NCBI RefSeq assembly: GCF_000215745.1
Contig: NC_015663.1
Coordinates: forward strand, 2,790,001-2,854,000
Reading direction: 5' to 3'
Length of the DNA stretch: 64,000 nucleotides
From: Klebsiella aerogenes KCTC 2190
GTDB taxonomy: Bacteria > Pseudomonadota > Gammaproteobacteria > Enterobacterales > Enterobacteriaceae
The position numbers and the translations under genes were made by a program. This document shows, piece after piece, positions 48,386-57,881 of this stretch (positions are counted from its first letter, which is position 1; the number at the start of each line of letters is the position of its first letter). Under the pieces are notes generated by a model, which worked only from the letters and a program-made list of their open reading frames with translations, did not search any database and was not told the origin of the DNA.

Positions 48386-48751
48386 ATGATAATAAAAAAT
48401 CTTATGGTTTCTTTAGTCATGCTTAACTCAGTAGCAGCAATGGGAAATTCCGGGGTTCGCTTATCGTGTCATTTCAGGGAAAATGTTTTAATATCACGCT
48501 TTAGTTATCATCTTAGTACTATGTTATGGGGGGATAACTTCGAAGTGGCTTCAGGTAGCCTCAAAGGACGGACCAATAGCGGACTTAGATTTGAAGTGAC
48601 TGCATTTCGCAATGGTGATGATTTGGTTTATCTGGTGGATAAAAAACAATATCAGTTTTTCTATGGGGGAAAACCTCCGGCTGATAGATGTGAAATCATT
48701 GAGCGGGTCAGTTATCCCGTGACTAGCCTTCCTTATCATAGCGCGCGTTAA
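48386..48751 (+). CDS. Hypothetical secreted protein
   Basis: 121 residues, ATG with GGGA eight bases upstream. A short signal-peptide-like start (MIIKNLMVSLVMLNSVAAMG) is followed by a compact, two-Cys mature part (SCHF ... DRCEI). No family recognised. The frame is clean with reasonable codon use for an AT-rich island gene. Confidence 0.5.
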   Translation: MIIKNLMVSLVMLNSVAAMGNSGVRLSCHFRENVLISRFSYHLSTMLWGDNFEVASGSLKGRTNSGLRFEVTAFRNGDDLVYLVDKKQYQFFYGGKPPADRCEIIERVSYPVTSLPYHSAR

Positions 48752-48832
48752 TCGAAATGCCGGAGATATGAAGTGTATTCTCCCTTTTCTTATTCTCCTG
48801 GCCCTCGATGTAAAATGAGGTCTCCGGAAGTT

Positions 48833-48928
48833 CTAAAAAAATAGACCAGCTATGATGATTACTAATCCACACCAAATGATTCCGCATAATGAAAATGCCA
48901 TGACCCACACGGTTGCTCGGTATCCCAT
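48833..48928 (-). CDS. Candidate 31-residue small membrane protein
   Basis: ATG at 48928 with GGGGA nine bases upstream gives MGYRATVWVMAFSLCGIIWC then GLVIIIAGLFF and a TAG. One transmembrane helix fills nearly the whole product, the layout of many enterobacterial small membrane proteins. A 61-residue frame (48723-48908) overlaps it in another phase but lacks a ribosome site and looks like noise. Confidence 0.5.
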   Translation of the reverse strand: MGYRATVWVMAFSLCGIIWCGLVIIIAGLFF

Positions 48929-49449
48929 TATTAATTCCCCAATGATTTACATTCTTCTGGTGTAAATTTTCGTTACAGCAACTTGTAAATGATCTATCTA
49001 TGATAGTAACTATATCTTTATATTTACTATGTAATGTTCGGTTATGGCAACATAAAAAATTTAATTGTTATTTTGTAATATTTTAAAAAGTTGTTGTTAA
49101 ATATGGTGTTGTTAGCTTATTTAATAATTTTAAATAGAGTATATAAAATGATAGGATTCGCTAGCATAGCGTTTTCTACATCGAAATCTTCTTTCGGTTG
49201 TGACGGAGAGAGATAGTTCATGCATGAAGTTAAAAAAACAGTTAAATGAGAGAATGATTTTAGAACGCAGTTGTCAGCCAGAGAGATAGGGTAGGTTTGT
49301 TTAACCTTTCACTGCCGGTATGCACGATCGTAATGGTTCAAATTTGGAGCCAGCGCTACTGATGAAGTGGAAGTCTACGAACCAGTGTTAGTTAGCATTT
49401 ATTTTCAAATGAGAAAAAATCTCATATAATCTTCCATATCACCATCAGG
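48929..49449. other. AT-rich stretch without a gene
   Basis: About 520 bases, strongly AT-rich, no supported frame. Carries the upstream region of the small membrane protein on its left. Confidence 0.45.
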
Positions 49450-49635
49450 TTAATTAATAATAAATTTGTTACACAGTTCGTTTAATACCAGGGCAGCGTA
49501 CAGGTTATAGTCTACACTTGTATGCGTATTACCGCACGAATAGGAAAAAACTAAATGTTGTGGATCGGGTACCTTATCCGCAAATTCGGACTGAGGCCTC
49601 CCACTGGCATGTAAATCAAGGATCCTGAAGAGCAA
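49450..49635 (-). CDS. Doubtful 61-residue ORF, possible gene remnant
   Basis: Product with a protein-like composition ([20 protein letters not shown] ... [16 protein letters not shown]) and no convincing ribosome site. Not recognised. It could be the C-terminal end of a decayed gene at the island border, back to back with the lipid A gene. Confidence 0.25.
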   Translation of the reverse strand: MLFRILDLHASGRPQSEFADKVPDPQHLVFSYSCGNTHTSVDYNLYAALVLNELCNKFIIN

Positions 49636-49642
49636 TAGTCAG

Positions 49643-50563
49643 ATGTCGCATTTACCCAAATTCTCTCTTTCATTATTACACCCGCGTTACTGGCCGGCAT
49701 GGCTGGGCATTGGCTTATTGTGGCTGGTGGTACAACTTCCTTATCCGCTGATCTATCGTCTGGGCCATGGTCTGGGGCGTTTATCTATGCATTTTTTGCG
49801 CGGAAGGGTACGTATTGCGCAGCGCAATCTTGAGCTCTGCTTTCCTCACCTCAGCCCGGCGCAGCGTCATGAAATGTTGGTTAAGAATTTTGAATCTTTG
49901 GGCATGGGGTTGATGGAAACCGGCATGGCATGGTTCTGGCCAACCCATCGCGTCGAGCGCTGGACCGAGACCAGTGGCGTCAATGAAGTCGTTGAACTGC
50001 AGGAACAGAAGCAGGGTATTTTGCTAATTGGCATTCACTTTCTGACCCTGGAACTCGGCGCGCGGATGTTTGGCATGTTCACGCCGGGGATTGGCGTTTA
50101 CCGGCCAAATGATAATCCGCTGATCGACTGGCTGCAAACCTGGGGACGGCTGCGTTCTAACAAGACGATGCTGGATCGTAAAAACTTGAAAGGTATGGTT
50201 AAGTCGCTGAAAGAGGGCGAGATCCTCTGGTACGCTCCGGATCATGATTATGGTCGCGCCAGTAGCGTATTTGTTCCCTTTTTCAATGTGGATAATGCTG
50301 CGACCACCACCGGTACCTGGATGCTGGCGAGAATGTCAAAAGCCACCATCGTTCCTTTTGTTCCGCGAAGAAAGCCCAATGGTGCCGGGTATGAGCTGAT
50401 TGCGCTGCAGCCAGAGGCGACGCCGCCGCTGGATTCCCCGGAAACTACCGCCAGCTGGATGAACAAAATTATTGAGCAATGTATCCTGATGGCGCCGGAA
50501 CAGTACATGTGGCTGCATCGTCGTTTTAAGACCCGTCCGGAAGGGGTACCGTCGCGCTACTAA
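49643..50563 (+). CDS. lpxL: LpxL-type lipid A late acyltransferase
   Basis: 306 residues. Very close to LpxL: an N-terminal anchor helix ([20 protein letters not shown]), the catalytic H-x4-E in [11 protein letters not shown] near residue 133, [28 protein letters not shown] and the end [15 protein letters not shown]. It adds a secondary acyl chain (laurate or myristate) to Kdo2-lipid IVA at the inner membrane. Klebsiella carries two LpxL paralogues; which one this is, and its chain length, cannot be told here. It is much closer to LpxL than to LpxP. Confidence 0.88.
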   Translation: MSHLPKFSLSLLHPRYWPAWLGIGLLWLVVQLPYPLIYRLGHGLGRLSMHFLRGRVRIAQRNLELCFPHLSPAQRHEMLVKNFESLGMGLMETGMAWFWPTHRVERWTETSGVNEVVELQEQKQGILLIGIHFLTLELGARMFGMFTPGIGVYRPNDNPLIDWLQTWGRLRSNKTMLDRKNLKGMVKSLKEGEILWYAPDHDYGRASSVFVPFFNVDNAATTTGTWMLARMSKATIVPFVPRRKPNGAGYELIALQPEATPPLDSPETTASWMNKIIEQCILMAPEQYMWLHRRFKTRPEGVPSRY

Positions 50564-50666
50564 GCGCGGTGAACGGTGAAAAATAATCCGATAAATAGCG
50601 CGCTTATTAATCTAGTGTCTATACTGAAAGAGCCTCAATTAGGCTCTAATCCAAGGAGAATGTAGG

Positions 50667-50939
50667 ATGAAAAAGGTATTAGTCGCTTTAGCTCTTTCTG
50701 CTGTTGCCTTTGGCGCCTCGGCAGCGCAATTAATTACTAAAGAAGAAGCTTCGCATTTCAAACTGACTCACGTGGGCAGTATTTCTGTGGGGCCGTCTGG
50801 CGGGCAATTCTCTTCACCTTCTGACCTGCACGACCAACTTTCTAAGTTGGCAGATGAGAAGGGCGGTAAATATTATATTATTACCGCGGCGCGTGAACAT
50901 GGGCCGAACTTTGAAGCAACGGCGGAAGTGTATAAATAA
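50667..50939 (+). CDS. BhsA/McbA/YhcN-family stress protein
   Basis: 90 residues with AAGGAG upstream. A signal peptide ends at FGASA. The mature domain (ITKEEASHFKLTHVGSISVG ... LADEKGGKYYIITAAREHG) is the DUF1471/YhcN fold, small periplasmic or surface proteins induced by acid, peroxide or metals and linked to biofilm. Which paralogue it is cannot be fixed. Followed by a strong terminator. Confidence 0.88.
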   Translation: MKKVLVALALSAVAFGASAAQLITKEEASHFKLTHVGSISVGPSGGQFSSPSDLHDQLSKLADEKGGKYYIITAAREHGPNFEATAEVYK

Positions 50940-50986
50940 TTAATCACATTGATTAATTATACATAAACGTCGAAAGTCTTATTTTT

Positions 50987-51020
50987 AACCCGGCATGCCA
51001 CAGCGCTGCCGGGTTTTTTA
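50987..51020 (+). terminator. Terminator after the YhcN-family gene
   Basis: AACCCGGCA-TGCCACAGCGC-TGCCGGGTT followed by TTTTTATTT, between convergent genes. Confidence 0.88.
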
Positions 51021-51049
51021 TTTAAGTGCTATGAAGCGATTTGCTGCGT

Positions 51050-52156
51050 TTACTTCCCATCGACGGTAGGGTAGTCGAGGTAGCCCTCTTTACCACCGCC
51101 GAAAAACTGCTCTCTGATTGGCTGGTTCAGCGGCAGGTTGTGTTGCAGGCGATAGGGCAGATCCGGGTTGGCGATAAACGGACGGCCGAAACCAATCAGG
51201 TCGGCCCAGCCCTTAGCCAGCGCCTCTTCGGCACGTTCTACGGTGTATTTCCCTGAATAAATCATCGTGCCGCGGAACACCTGGCGCAGCGCTTCTTTAA
51301 AGGCGGCGGGCATCACCGGCGCATCATCCCAGTCGGCTTCGGCGATATGAATATAGGCGATGCCGATATCATTAAGGACGCTGGCCGCCGCCAGATAAGT
51401 GGCTTCCGGCGTATCGTCTTTCGACCCCATTAAGGTGGTCAGCGGCGCCAGGCGGATACCCAGTTTCTCTTTCCCAATCGCATCGGCAACGGCCTGCGCG
51501 ACTTCTTTGAGGAAACGCAGGCGATTGGTTAATGAACCACCGTACTCATCGGTGCGCTGGTTTTCTCGAGAATCAATAAACTGATTAATCAGATAGCCAT
51601 TCGCACCGTGTAGTTCTACGCCATCAAAACCGGCGGCCATAGCGTTACGCGCGGCCTGCGCATATTGTTCGATGATAGCCGGGATCTCTTCGCGAGTCAG
51701 AGCGCGCGGCATCGAGTGCTGCACCATTTCACCGACGCCGTTTTCCGGGCCGCGGCCTTCGACATCGACAAAGACCTTCACCCCTTCAGCCTGAATAGCA
51801 GACGAGGAAACCGGCGCGGCATTGCCCGGCTGCAGTACGGTATGGGAGACACGCCCTACGTGCCAGAGCTGGGCAAAAATTTTGCCTCCCGCCTGGTGTA
51901 CCGCAGAGGTGACTTTTTTCCAGCCGGCGATCTGCGCTTCATTATAGATGCCCGGCGTCCAGGCATAACCCTGTCCCTGTTGGCTAATCTGCGTGCCTTC
52001 GCTGATAATTAAACCGGCGCTGGCGCGTTGGGCGTAATACTCCGCCATCTGATCGGTAGCAACATCACCGGCTCCGGCGCGGGAACGCGTCATCGGCGGC
52101 ATCACGATACGGTTGTTTAACGATAGGTCCTGCAAGGAATAGTGGTCGAATAACAT
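51050..52156 (-). CDS. Old Yellow Enzyme-family alkene reductase (NemA-like)
   Basis: 368 residues, FMN-dependent TIM barrel. RIVMPPMTRSRAG (FMN phosphate side), SEGTQISQQGQGYAWTPGIY, IFAQLWHVGRVSH, ELHGANGYLINQFID (substrate His/Asn pair) and IGFGRPFIANPDLPYRLQ are the OYE blocks. Such enzymes reduce activated C=C bonds, N-ethylmaleimide and nitrate esters with NAD(P)H. It is related to NemA but too diverged for the symbol. Divergent from cadC. Confidence 0.88.
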   Translation of the reverse strand: MLFDHYSLQDLSLNNRIVMPPMTRSRAGAGDVATDQMAEYYAQRASAGLIISEGTQISQQGQGYAWTPGIYNEAQIAGWKKVTSAVHQAGGKIFAQLWHVGRVSHTVLQPGNAAPVSSSAIQAEGVKVFVDVEGRGPENGVGEMVQHSMPRALTREEIPAIIEQYAQAARNAMAAGFDGVELHGANGYLINQFIDSRENQRTDEYGGSLTNRLRFLKEVAQAVADAIGKEKLGIRLAPLTTLMGSKDDTPEATYLAAASVLNDIGIAYIHIAEADWDDAPVMPAAFKEALRQVFRGTMIYSGKYTVERAEEALAKGWADLIGFGRPFIANPDLPYRLQHNLPLNQPIREQFFGGGKEGYLDYPTVDGK

Positions 52157-52361
52157 AATGCGTCTCCTTAACGACTTGATGGACGCAGCATAGACCCTGG
52201 CTATTTTGGATTAAATGACAACGATGTTCATAGACTGTTAACTGATTTGTATATAAAGGGAGTAGCTTATGCCAAACGTGTGGGGTATTGACCACCCGCA
52301 TAATTAGGTAGGCGAAATGTGGTATTATCGCGCCTTTCCCTTTTCGTCCTGGGGTTTTTTT

Positions 52362-53888
52362 ATGCAACAACCTGTTGTTCGCGTTGGGGAATGGCTCGTT
52401 ACTCCTTCTGTAAACCAAATTAGCCGGAACGGACGTCAGCTTACTCTCGAACCGCGTTTAATCGATCTTCTGGTCTACTTTGCTCAACATCCTGGCGAGG
52501 TACTTAGCCGGGACGAGCTTATCGATCACGTCTGGACGCGCAACGTGGTGACCAGCCATGTCGTCACCCAAAGTATTTCCGAGTTGCGTAAGTCACTGAA
52601 AGACGGCGATGACGGCAGCATGGAATATATTGCGACGGTGCCCAAACGCGGCTACAAGCTGACGGTCCCGGTAATTTGGTGTACGGAAGAGGGCGAAGAG
52701 TTGGCGCCGGTTGTCCCGCCAGTGGCCCCTGTCACCGTTCCTGAAACGTCGCCACCGACTATTTCTCCTTCATCTGCTGCGCCAGCGGCGGCGGCAGTGC
52801 CGGAAAAACGTAAACGGATCACCACCTTTTGGGTATGGACGCTATTCCTGCTGGCGTTGGGCAGTTGCGTCGCGTTAGTCGCTTTGTCGTCGATAGAATC
52901 GCGGCCGCCGGAAACCAAAACTCGCCTGCTGCTCAACCCGCGCGATATCGACATACACCTGGTAAACGGCAGTTCATGCAACAACTGGGCATCGCAGCAT
53001 GCCTATGCGGTAGGGTTGGGCAGCCTGGTAACCACCTCGCTCAACACTTTCTCGACCTTTATGGTCCACGATAAAACCAACTACAACATCAACGAGCCCA
53101 GCAGTTCGGGTAAAACGTTGACCATCGAATTCGTTAATCAGCGCCACTATCGCGCCCAGCAGTGCTTTATGTCGGTGCAACTGGTCGATAACGCCGACGG
53201 CTCGACGATGCTCGATAAACGCTACTTTATTACCATGGATAACCAGCTCACCATTCAGAATGACCTGCTGGATAGTCTGTCAACCGCGCTAATGCAGCCG
53301 TGGCCGGATCGCATGAAAGCGATGCTGAAACAGTATCAACCCGCGCAAAGCCCTTCATTAACCCGTCTTTATCAGGCCCATCAGCTGTTAATGAAAGGTG
53401 ATGTTGATTCATTAGGTAAAGCCAGCGATATACTTGATGACGTCATTAAACAATCGCCGGACTTTATTTATGCATACGCCGAAAAAGCGCTGGTGGATGT
53501 ATTACGTCATTCGCAGCAGCCGTTGGATGAAAAACAATTAGCGACGCTGTATGCCGAGGTTGAAAAAGTAGGTGAAATGCCCGGCATTAAAGATATGGCG
53601 ATTTTCTACCAGATAAAAACGGTAGATATGTTAGGCAAAGGGAAAATAGATGAAGCGTACAGCGCGATCAACACGGGCATTGATTTAGAAATGTCGTGGA
53701 TGAATTACGTGCTACTCGGAAAAGTCTATGAGATGAAAGGACAGAACCGCGAAGCTGCCGATGCCTACCTGACGGCGTTTAATTTACGCCCTGGCGAAAA
53801 CACCTTGTACTGGATTGAAAACGGAGTATTCCAGACCTCCGTCACCCGCGTAGTACCGTATCTAGACAATTTCCTCGCTTCAGAATAA
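52362..53888 (+). CDS. cadC: Acid/lysine-sensing membrane activator CadC
   Basis: 508 residues from ATG 52362 (E. coli 512); an in-frame ATG 15 codons upstream is not conserved. The N-terminal OmpR-type winged helix (RLIDLLVYFAQHPGEVLSRD ... ATVPKRGYKLTVPV) is cytoplasmic, a Pro/Ala-rich linker follows, then one membrane helix (TTFWVWTLFLLALGSCVALV near residue 160) and a periplasmic sensor with the two Cys (SSCNNW and QQCFMSV) that form the regulatory disulfide. It activates cadBA at low pH when lysine is present; the permease LysP provides the lysine input in E. coli. Confidence 0.96.
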   Translation: MQQPVVRVGEWLVTPSVNQISRNGRQLTLEPRLIDLLVYFAQHPGEVLSRDELIDHVWTRNVVTSHVVTQSISELRKSLKDGDDGSMEYIATVPKRGYKLTVPVIWCTEEGEELAPVVPPVAPVTVPETSPPTISPSSAAPAAAAVPEKRKRITTFWVWTLFLLALGSCVALVALSSIESRPPETKTRLLLNPRDIDIHLVNGSSCNNWASQHAYAVGLGSLVTTSLNTFSTFMVHDKTNYNINEPSSSGKTLTIEFVNQRHYRAQQCFMSVQLVDNADGSTMLDKRYFITMDNQLTIQNDLLDSLSTALMQPWPDRMKAMLKQYQPAQSPSLTRLYQAHQLLMKGDVDSLGKASDILDDVIKQSPDFIYAYAEKALVDVLRHSQQPLDEKQLATLYAEVEKVGEMPGIKDMAIFYQIKTVDMLGKGKIDEAYSAINTGIDLEMSWMNYVLLGKVYEMKGQNREAADAYLTAFNLRPGENTLYWIENGVFQTSVTRVVPYLDNFLASE

Positions 53889-53894
53889 GTAAAC

Positions 53895-53928
53895 CCTCAT
53901 CATGCTCATGGTTTTGAGTATGATGAGG
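53895..53928 (+). terminator. Hairpin after cadC
   Basis: CCTCATCATGCTCA-TGGTTT-TGAGTATGATGAGG is a 14-pair stem with one G:U, six bases after cadC. Only a weak T run (TTAAATTT) follows. Confidence 0.65.
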
Positions 53929-54253
53929 TTAAATTTATGTATCTCATGAGCACTCTGATTGTTACCTGAAATAAGCGTTATTTTCCTGCCTGGTAACACA
54001 ATTTCAACACCGGAATGTCTCTCTAACTCTTTGTAAGTAGGCGATGTTTATCTTTTTTTGATATCAACATGTCATGTTTATATGTTAATCGAAAAAGGTC
54101 AAAATATCATTTGTCTGATGTTTGTAGTTATTTCACTTTATCTTTAGGATTTATCTCGTACGAATCAGTAATCTTGTTGGCAGTTGGTCGGGTCAATAAA
54201 TGGTTCTCTATCATGATCTGTACCTCCCAAATAAACTTAGGAGAAAAACAACC
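53929..54253 (+). promoter_or_regulatory. cadBA control region
   Basis: 325 AT-rich bases between cadC and cadB. In E. coli the equivalent stretch carries two CadC sites and H-NS binding DNA. AT tracts are plentiful here, but I cannot place the CadC boxes exactly. The last part (54229-54253) holds the cadB ribosome site TAGGAG. Confidence 0.6.
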
Positions 54254-55591
54254 ATGAGTTCTGCCAAAAAGATCGGGCTATTTGCCTGTACCGGCGTAGT
54301 CGCCGGTAATATGATGGGGAGCGGTATTGCACTATTACCTGCGAACCTCGCCAGCATCGGTGGTATTGCCATTTGGGGTTGGGTGATTTCTATTATTGGC
54401 GCGATGTCTTTGGCTTATGTTTATGCCCGACTGGCGACCAAGAACCCGCAGCAGGGTGGTCCAATTGCGTACGCAGGGGAAATTTCTCCGGCCTTCGGTT
54501 TCCAGACCGGCGTCCTTTATTATCATGCAAACTGGATTGGTAACCTGGCAATCGGTATTACCGCCGTCTCTTATCTCTCTACGTTCTTCCCAATTTTAAA
54601 TAACCCGGTGCCAGCAGGTATTGCCTGTATTGCCATCGTGTGGATCTTTACTTTCGTTAATATGCTCGGCGGGACCTGGGTAAGCCGTCTGACCACTATT
54701 GGTCTGGTACTGGTGCTTATTCCGGTGGTGATGACAGCGGTCGTCGGCTGGCATTGGTTTGACGCGGCAACTTATCAAGCGAACTGGAACACCTCCAGCA
54801 CCACTGATAGCCACGCGGTCATTAAAAGTATCCTGCTCTGCCTGTGGGCCTTCGTTGGCGTAGAATCCGCCGCAGTGAGTACCGGGATGGTGAAAAACCC
54901 GAAACGTACCGTACCGCTGGCAACCATGCTGGGTACTGCGATGGCTGGTATCGTCTATATCGCCGCGACTCAGGTTATCGCCGGTATGTATCCTGCTTCT
55001 CAGATGGCCGCATCCGGCGCGCCGTTCGCGATTAGCGCTTCTACCATTCTCGGCGGCTGGGCTGCTCCGATGGTTTCCGCTTTCACCGCCTTTGCTTGCC
55101 TGACTTCTCTGGGCTCGTGGATGATGCTGGTTGGCCAGGCCGGCGTACGTGCCGCCAACGACGGTAACTTCCCGAAAGTGTATGGCGAAGTCGATAGCAA
55201 CGGTATCCCGAAAAAAGGCCTGCTGCTGGCGGCGGTGAAAATGACCGCGCTGATGGTGCTGATTACCCTGATGAATTCCGCCGGTGGTAAAGCTTCTGAC
55301 CTGTTCGGCGAACTGACCGGTATCGCGGTACTGCTGACCATGCTGCCTTACTTCTACTCCTGTGTTGACCTGATTCGTTTCGAAGGCATCAACATTCGTA
55401 ACTTCGTTAGCCTGATTTGTTCGGTACTGGGTTGCGTGTTCTGCTTCATCGCGCTGATGGGCGCAAGCTCCTTCGAACTGGCCGGCACCTTCATCGTTAG
55501 CCTGATTATCCTGATGTTCTACGGTCGCAAAATGCACCAGCGCCAGCAGAACAACGCAACGGATAACAACAGCCCCGCTAACGCGCACTAA
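54254..55591 (+). CDS. cadB: Lysine/cadaverine antiporter
   Basis: 445 residues from MSSAKKIGLFACTGVVAGNM (54254), one more than E. coli. An APC-family carrier of 12 helices with the unwound helix-1 motif GNMMGSGIALLP that binds the substrate. It swaps external lysine for internal cadaverine, which removes a proton from the cytoplasm per cycle together with CadA. First gene of the acid-induced cadBA operon. Confidence 0.96.
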   Translation: MSSAKKIGLFACTGVVAGNMMGSGIALLPANLASIGGIAIWGWVISIIGAMSLAYVYARLATKNPQQGGPIAYAGEISPAFGFQTGVLYYHANWIGNLAIGITAVSYLSTFFPILNNPVPAGIACIAIVWIFTFVNMLGGTWVSRLTTIGLVLVLIPVVMTAVVGWHWFDAATYQANWNTSSTTDSHAVIKSILLCLWAFVGVESAAVSTGMVKNPKRTVPLATMLGTAMAGIVYIAATQVIAGMYPASQMAASGAPFAISASTILGGWAAPMVSAFTAFACLTSLGSWMMLVGQAGVRAANDGNFPKVYGEVDSNGIPKKGLLLAAVKMTALMVLITLMNSAGGKASDLFGELTGIAVLLTMLPYFYSCVDLIRFEGINIRNFVSLICSVLGCVFCFIALMGASSFELAGTFIVSLIILMFYGRKMHQRQQNNATDNNSPANAH

Positions 55592-55673
55592 TCAGTAACC
55601 CTTTTTCCTGAGGCTCCTTCCATCACCTGTCACATCGAGACGGGAGGGGCTTTCTACATCTGGAGATTTGACT

Positions 55674-57821
55674 ATGAACGTTATTGCAATCATGAATCAC
55701 ATGGGTGTTTACTTCAAAGAAGAACCCATCCGTGAACTGCATCGTGCTCTCGAACGCCTGGACTTCCGTATTGTCTACCCGAACGACCGTGACGACTTAT
55801 TAAAACTTATCGAAAACAACTCTCGTCTGTGCGGCGTGATCTTCGACTGGGATAAATACAATCTCGAACTGTGCGAAGAAATCAGCAAAATGAACGAGTA
55901 CATGCCGCTGTACGCTTTCGCTAACACCTACTCCACCCTGGACGTTAGCCTGAACGATCTGCGCATGCAGGTTCGCTTCTTCGAATATGCGCTGGGCGCC
56001 GCTGAAGATATCGCGAACAAAATCAAACAGAACACTGATGAATACATCGACACCATTCTGCCGCCGCTGACCAAAGCGCTGTTCAAATATGTACGTGAAG
56101 GCAAATATACCTTCTGTACCCCAGGCCACATGGGCGGTACCGCGTTCCAGAAAAGCCCGGTAGGCAGCATCTTCTATGATTTCTTTGGTTCCAACACCAT
56201 GAAATCCGATATCTCCATTTCGGTTTCTGAACTGGGTTCACTGCTCGACCACAGCGGCCCGCACAAAGAAGCGGAAGAGTATATCGCTCGTGTGTTTAAC
56301 GCTGAACGCAGCTACATGGTGACCAACGGTACATCTACCGCTAACAAAATCGTCGGTATGTACTCCGCGCCTGCCGGCAGCACCGTGCTGATTGACCGTA
56401 ACTGCCACAAATCGCTGACTCACCTGATGATGATGAGCGACATTACGCCGATCTACTTCCGTCCGACCCGTAACGCCTACGGTATCCTCGGCGGGATCCC
56501 GCAGAGCGAGTTCCAGCACGCGACTATCGCCAAGCGTGTGAAAGAGACGCCGAATGCGACCTGGCCGGTACACGCGGTTATCACCAACTCAACCTATGAT
56601 GGTCTGCTGTATAACACCGACTTCATCAAGAAAACCCTGGATGTGAAATCCATCCACTTTGACTCCGCATGGGTTCCTTACACCAACTTCTCGCCGATCT
56701 ATGAAGGCAAATGCGGGATGAGCGGCGGTCGCGTTGAAGGGAAAGTGATCTACGAAACCCAGTCCACGCATAAACTGCTGGCGGCATTCTCTCAGGCTTC
56801 GATGATCCACGTGAAAGGCGACGTTAACGAAGAAACCTTCAACGAAGCCTACATGATGCACACCACCACTTCTCCGCACTACGGTATCGTGGCTTCCACC
56901 GAAACCGCGGCGGCGATGATGCGCGGTAACGCCGGTAAACGCCTGATCGACGGTTCTATCGAACGTTCTATCAAGTTCCGTAAAGAGATCAAACGTCTGA
57001 AAGGCGAGTCTGAAGGCTGGTTCTTCGATGTATGGCAGCCGGAACATATCGATGGTGCTGAATGCTGGCCGCTGCGCTCCGATAGCGCATGGCACGGTTT
57101 CAAAAACATCGATAACGAGCACATGTACCTCGACCCGATCAAAGTCACGCTGCTGACTCCGGGAATGAAGAAAGACGGCACCATGGATGATTTCGGTATT
57201 CCGGCAAGCATCGTGGCGAAATATCTCGACGAACACGGCATCGTGGTTGAGAAAACCGGTCCGTACAACCTGCTGTTCCTGTTCAGCATCGGTATCGATA
57301 AGACAAAAGCGCTGAGCCTGCTGCGTGCGCTGACCGACTTCAAACGCGCGTTCGACCTGAACCTGCGGGTGAAAAACATGCTGCCGTCTCTGTACCGTGA
57401 AGATCCTGAATTCTATGAAAACATGCGTATTCAGGACCTGGCGCAGAACATCCATAAACTGGTTGAGCATCACAACCTGCCGGACCTGATGTTCCGCGCA
57501 TTCGAAGTGCTGCCATCCATGGTGATGACCCCGTATGCCGCGTTCCAGAAAGAGCTGCACGGTCAGACTGAAGAAGTGTACCTCGAAGAGATGGTAGGCC
57601 GCGTCAACGCCAACATGATCCTGCCGTATCCTCCGGGAGTACCGCTGGTCATGCCTGGTGAGATGATCACCGAAGAAAGCCGCCCGGTGCTGGAGTTCCT
57701 GCAGATGCTGTGCGAAATCGGCGCTCACTACCCGGGCTTCGAAACCGATATCCACGGCGCATATCGTCAGGCGGATGGTCGTTACACCGTTAAAGTGCTG
57801 AAAGAAGAAAACAACAAGTAA
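55674..57821 (+). CDS. cadA: Inducible lysine decarboxylase
   Basis: 715 residues from MNVIAIMNHMGVYFKEEPIR (55674), exactly the E. coli length. An N-terminal wing domain is followed by the PLP domain with the Schiff-base Lys in ESTHKLLAAF-type QSTHKLLAAFSQASMIHVKG near residue 367, the Asp of HFDSAWVPY and the aminotransferase fold, then a C-terminal domain. It forms decamers and makes cadaverine and CO2 from lysine, consuming a proton. A stringent-response (ppGpp) site is known in the E. coli enzyme. A strong terminator follows. Confidence 0.98.
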   Translation: MNVIAIMNHMGVYFKEEPIRELHRALERLDFRIVYPNDRDDLLKLIENNSRLCGVIFDWDKYNLELCEEISKMNEYMPLYAFANTYSTLDVSLNDLRMQVRFFEYALGAAEDIANKIKQNTDEYIDTILPPLTKALFKYVREGKYTFCTPGHMGGTAFQKSPVGSIFYDFFGSNTMKSDISISVSELGSLLDHSGPHKEAEEYIARVFNAERSYMVTNGTSTANKIVGMYSAPAGSTVLIDRNCHKSLTHLMMMSDITPIYFRPTRNAYGILGGIPQSEFQHATIAKRVKETPNATWPVHAVITNSTYDGLLYNTDFIKKTLDVKSIHFDSAWVPYTNFSPIYEGKCGMSGGRVEGKVIYETQSTHKLLAAFSQASMIHVKGDVNEETFNEAYMMHTTTSPHYGIVASTETAAAMMRGNAGKRLIDGSIERSIKFRKEIKRLKGESEGWFFDVWQPEHIDGAECWPLRSDSAWHGFKNIDNEHMYLDPIKVTLLTPGMKKDGTMDDFGIPASIVAKYLDEHGIVVEKTGPYNLLFLFSIGIDKTKALSLLRALTDFKRAFDLNLRVKNMLPSLYREDPEFYENMRIQDLAQNIHKLVEHHNLPDLMFRAFEVLPSMVMTPYAAFQKELHGQTEEVYLEEMVGRVNANMILPYPPGVPLVMPGEMITEESRPVLEFLQMLCEIGAHYPGFETDIHGAYRQADGRYTVKVLKEENNK

Positions 57822-57834
57822 TAGACGCACACAA

Positions 57835-57862
57835 GGGAAGTGGCTTGCCACTTCCCTTTTTT
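57835..57862 (+). terminator. Terminator after cadA
   Basis: GGGAAGTGGC-TT-GCCACTTCCC followed by TTTTTTC. Separates cadBA from dtpC, though some read-through may reach it. Confidence 0.92.
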
Positions 57863-57881
57863 CACGCTGCAAGGAGAACCT

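Noticed and set aside
48723..48908. A 61-residue minus-strand frame
   Set aside because: It overlaps the 31-residue membrane protein in another phase and lacks a ribosome site.
56589..57872. A 427-residue frame antisense to cadA
   Set aside because: Shadow of cadA, which matches the known enzyme along its full length.
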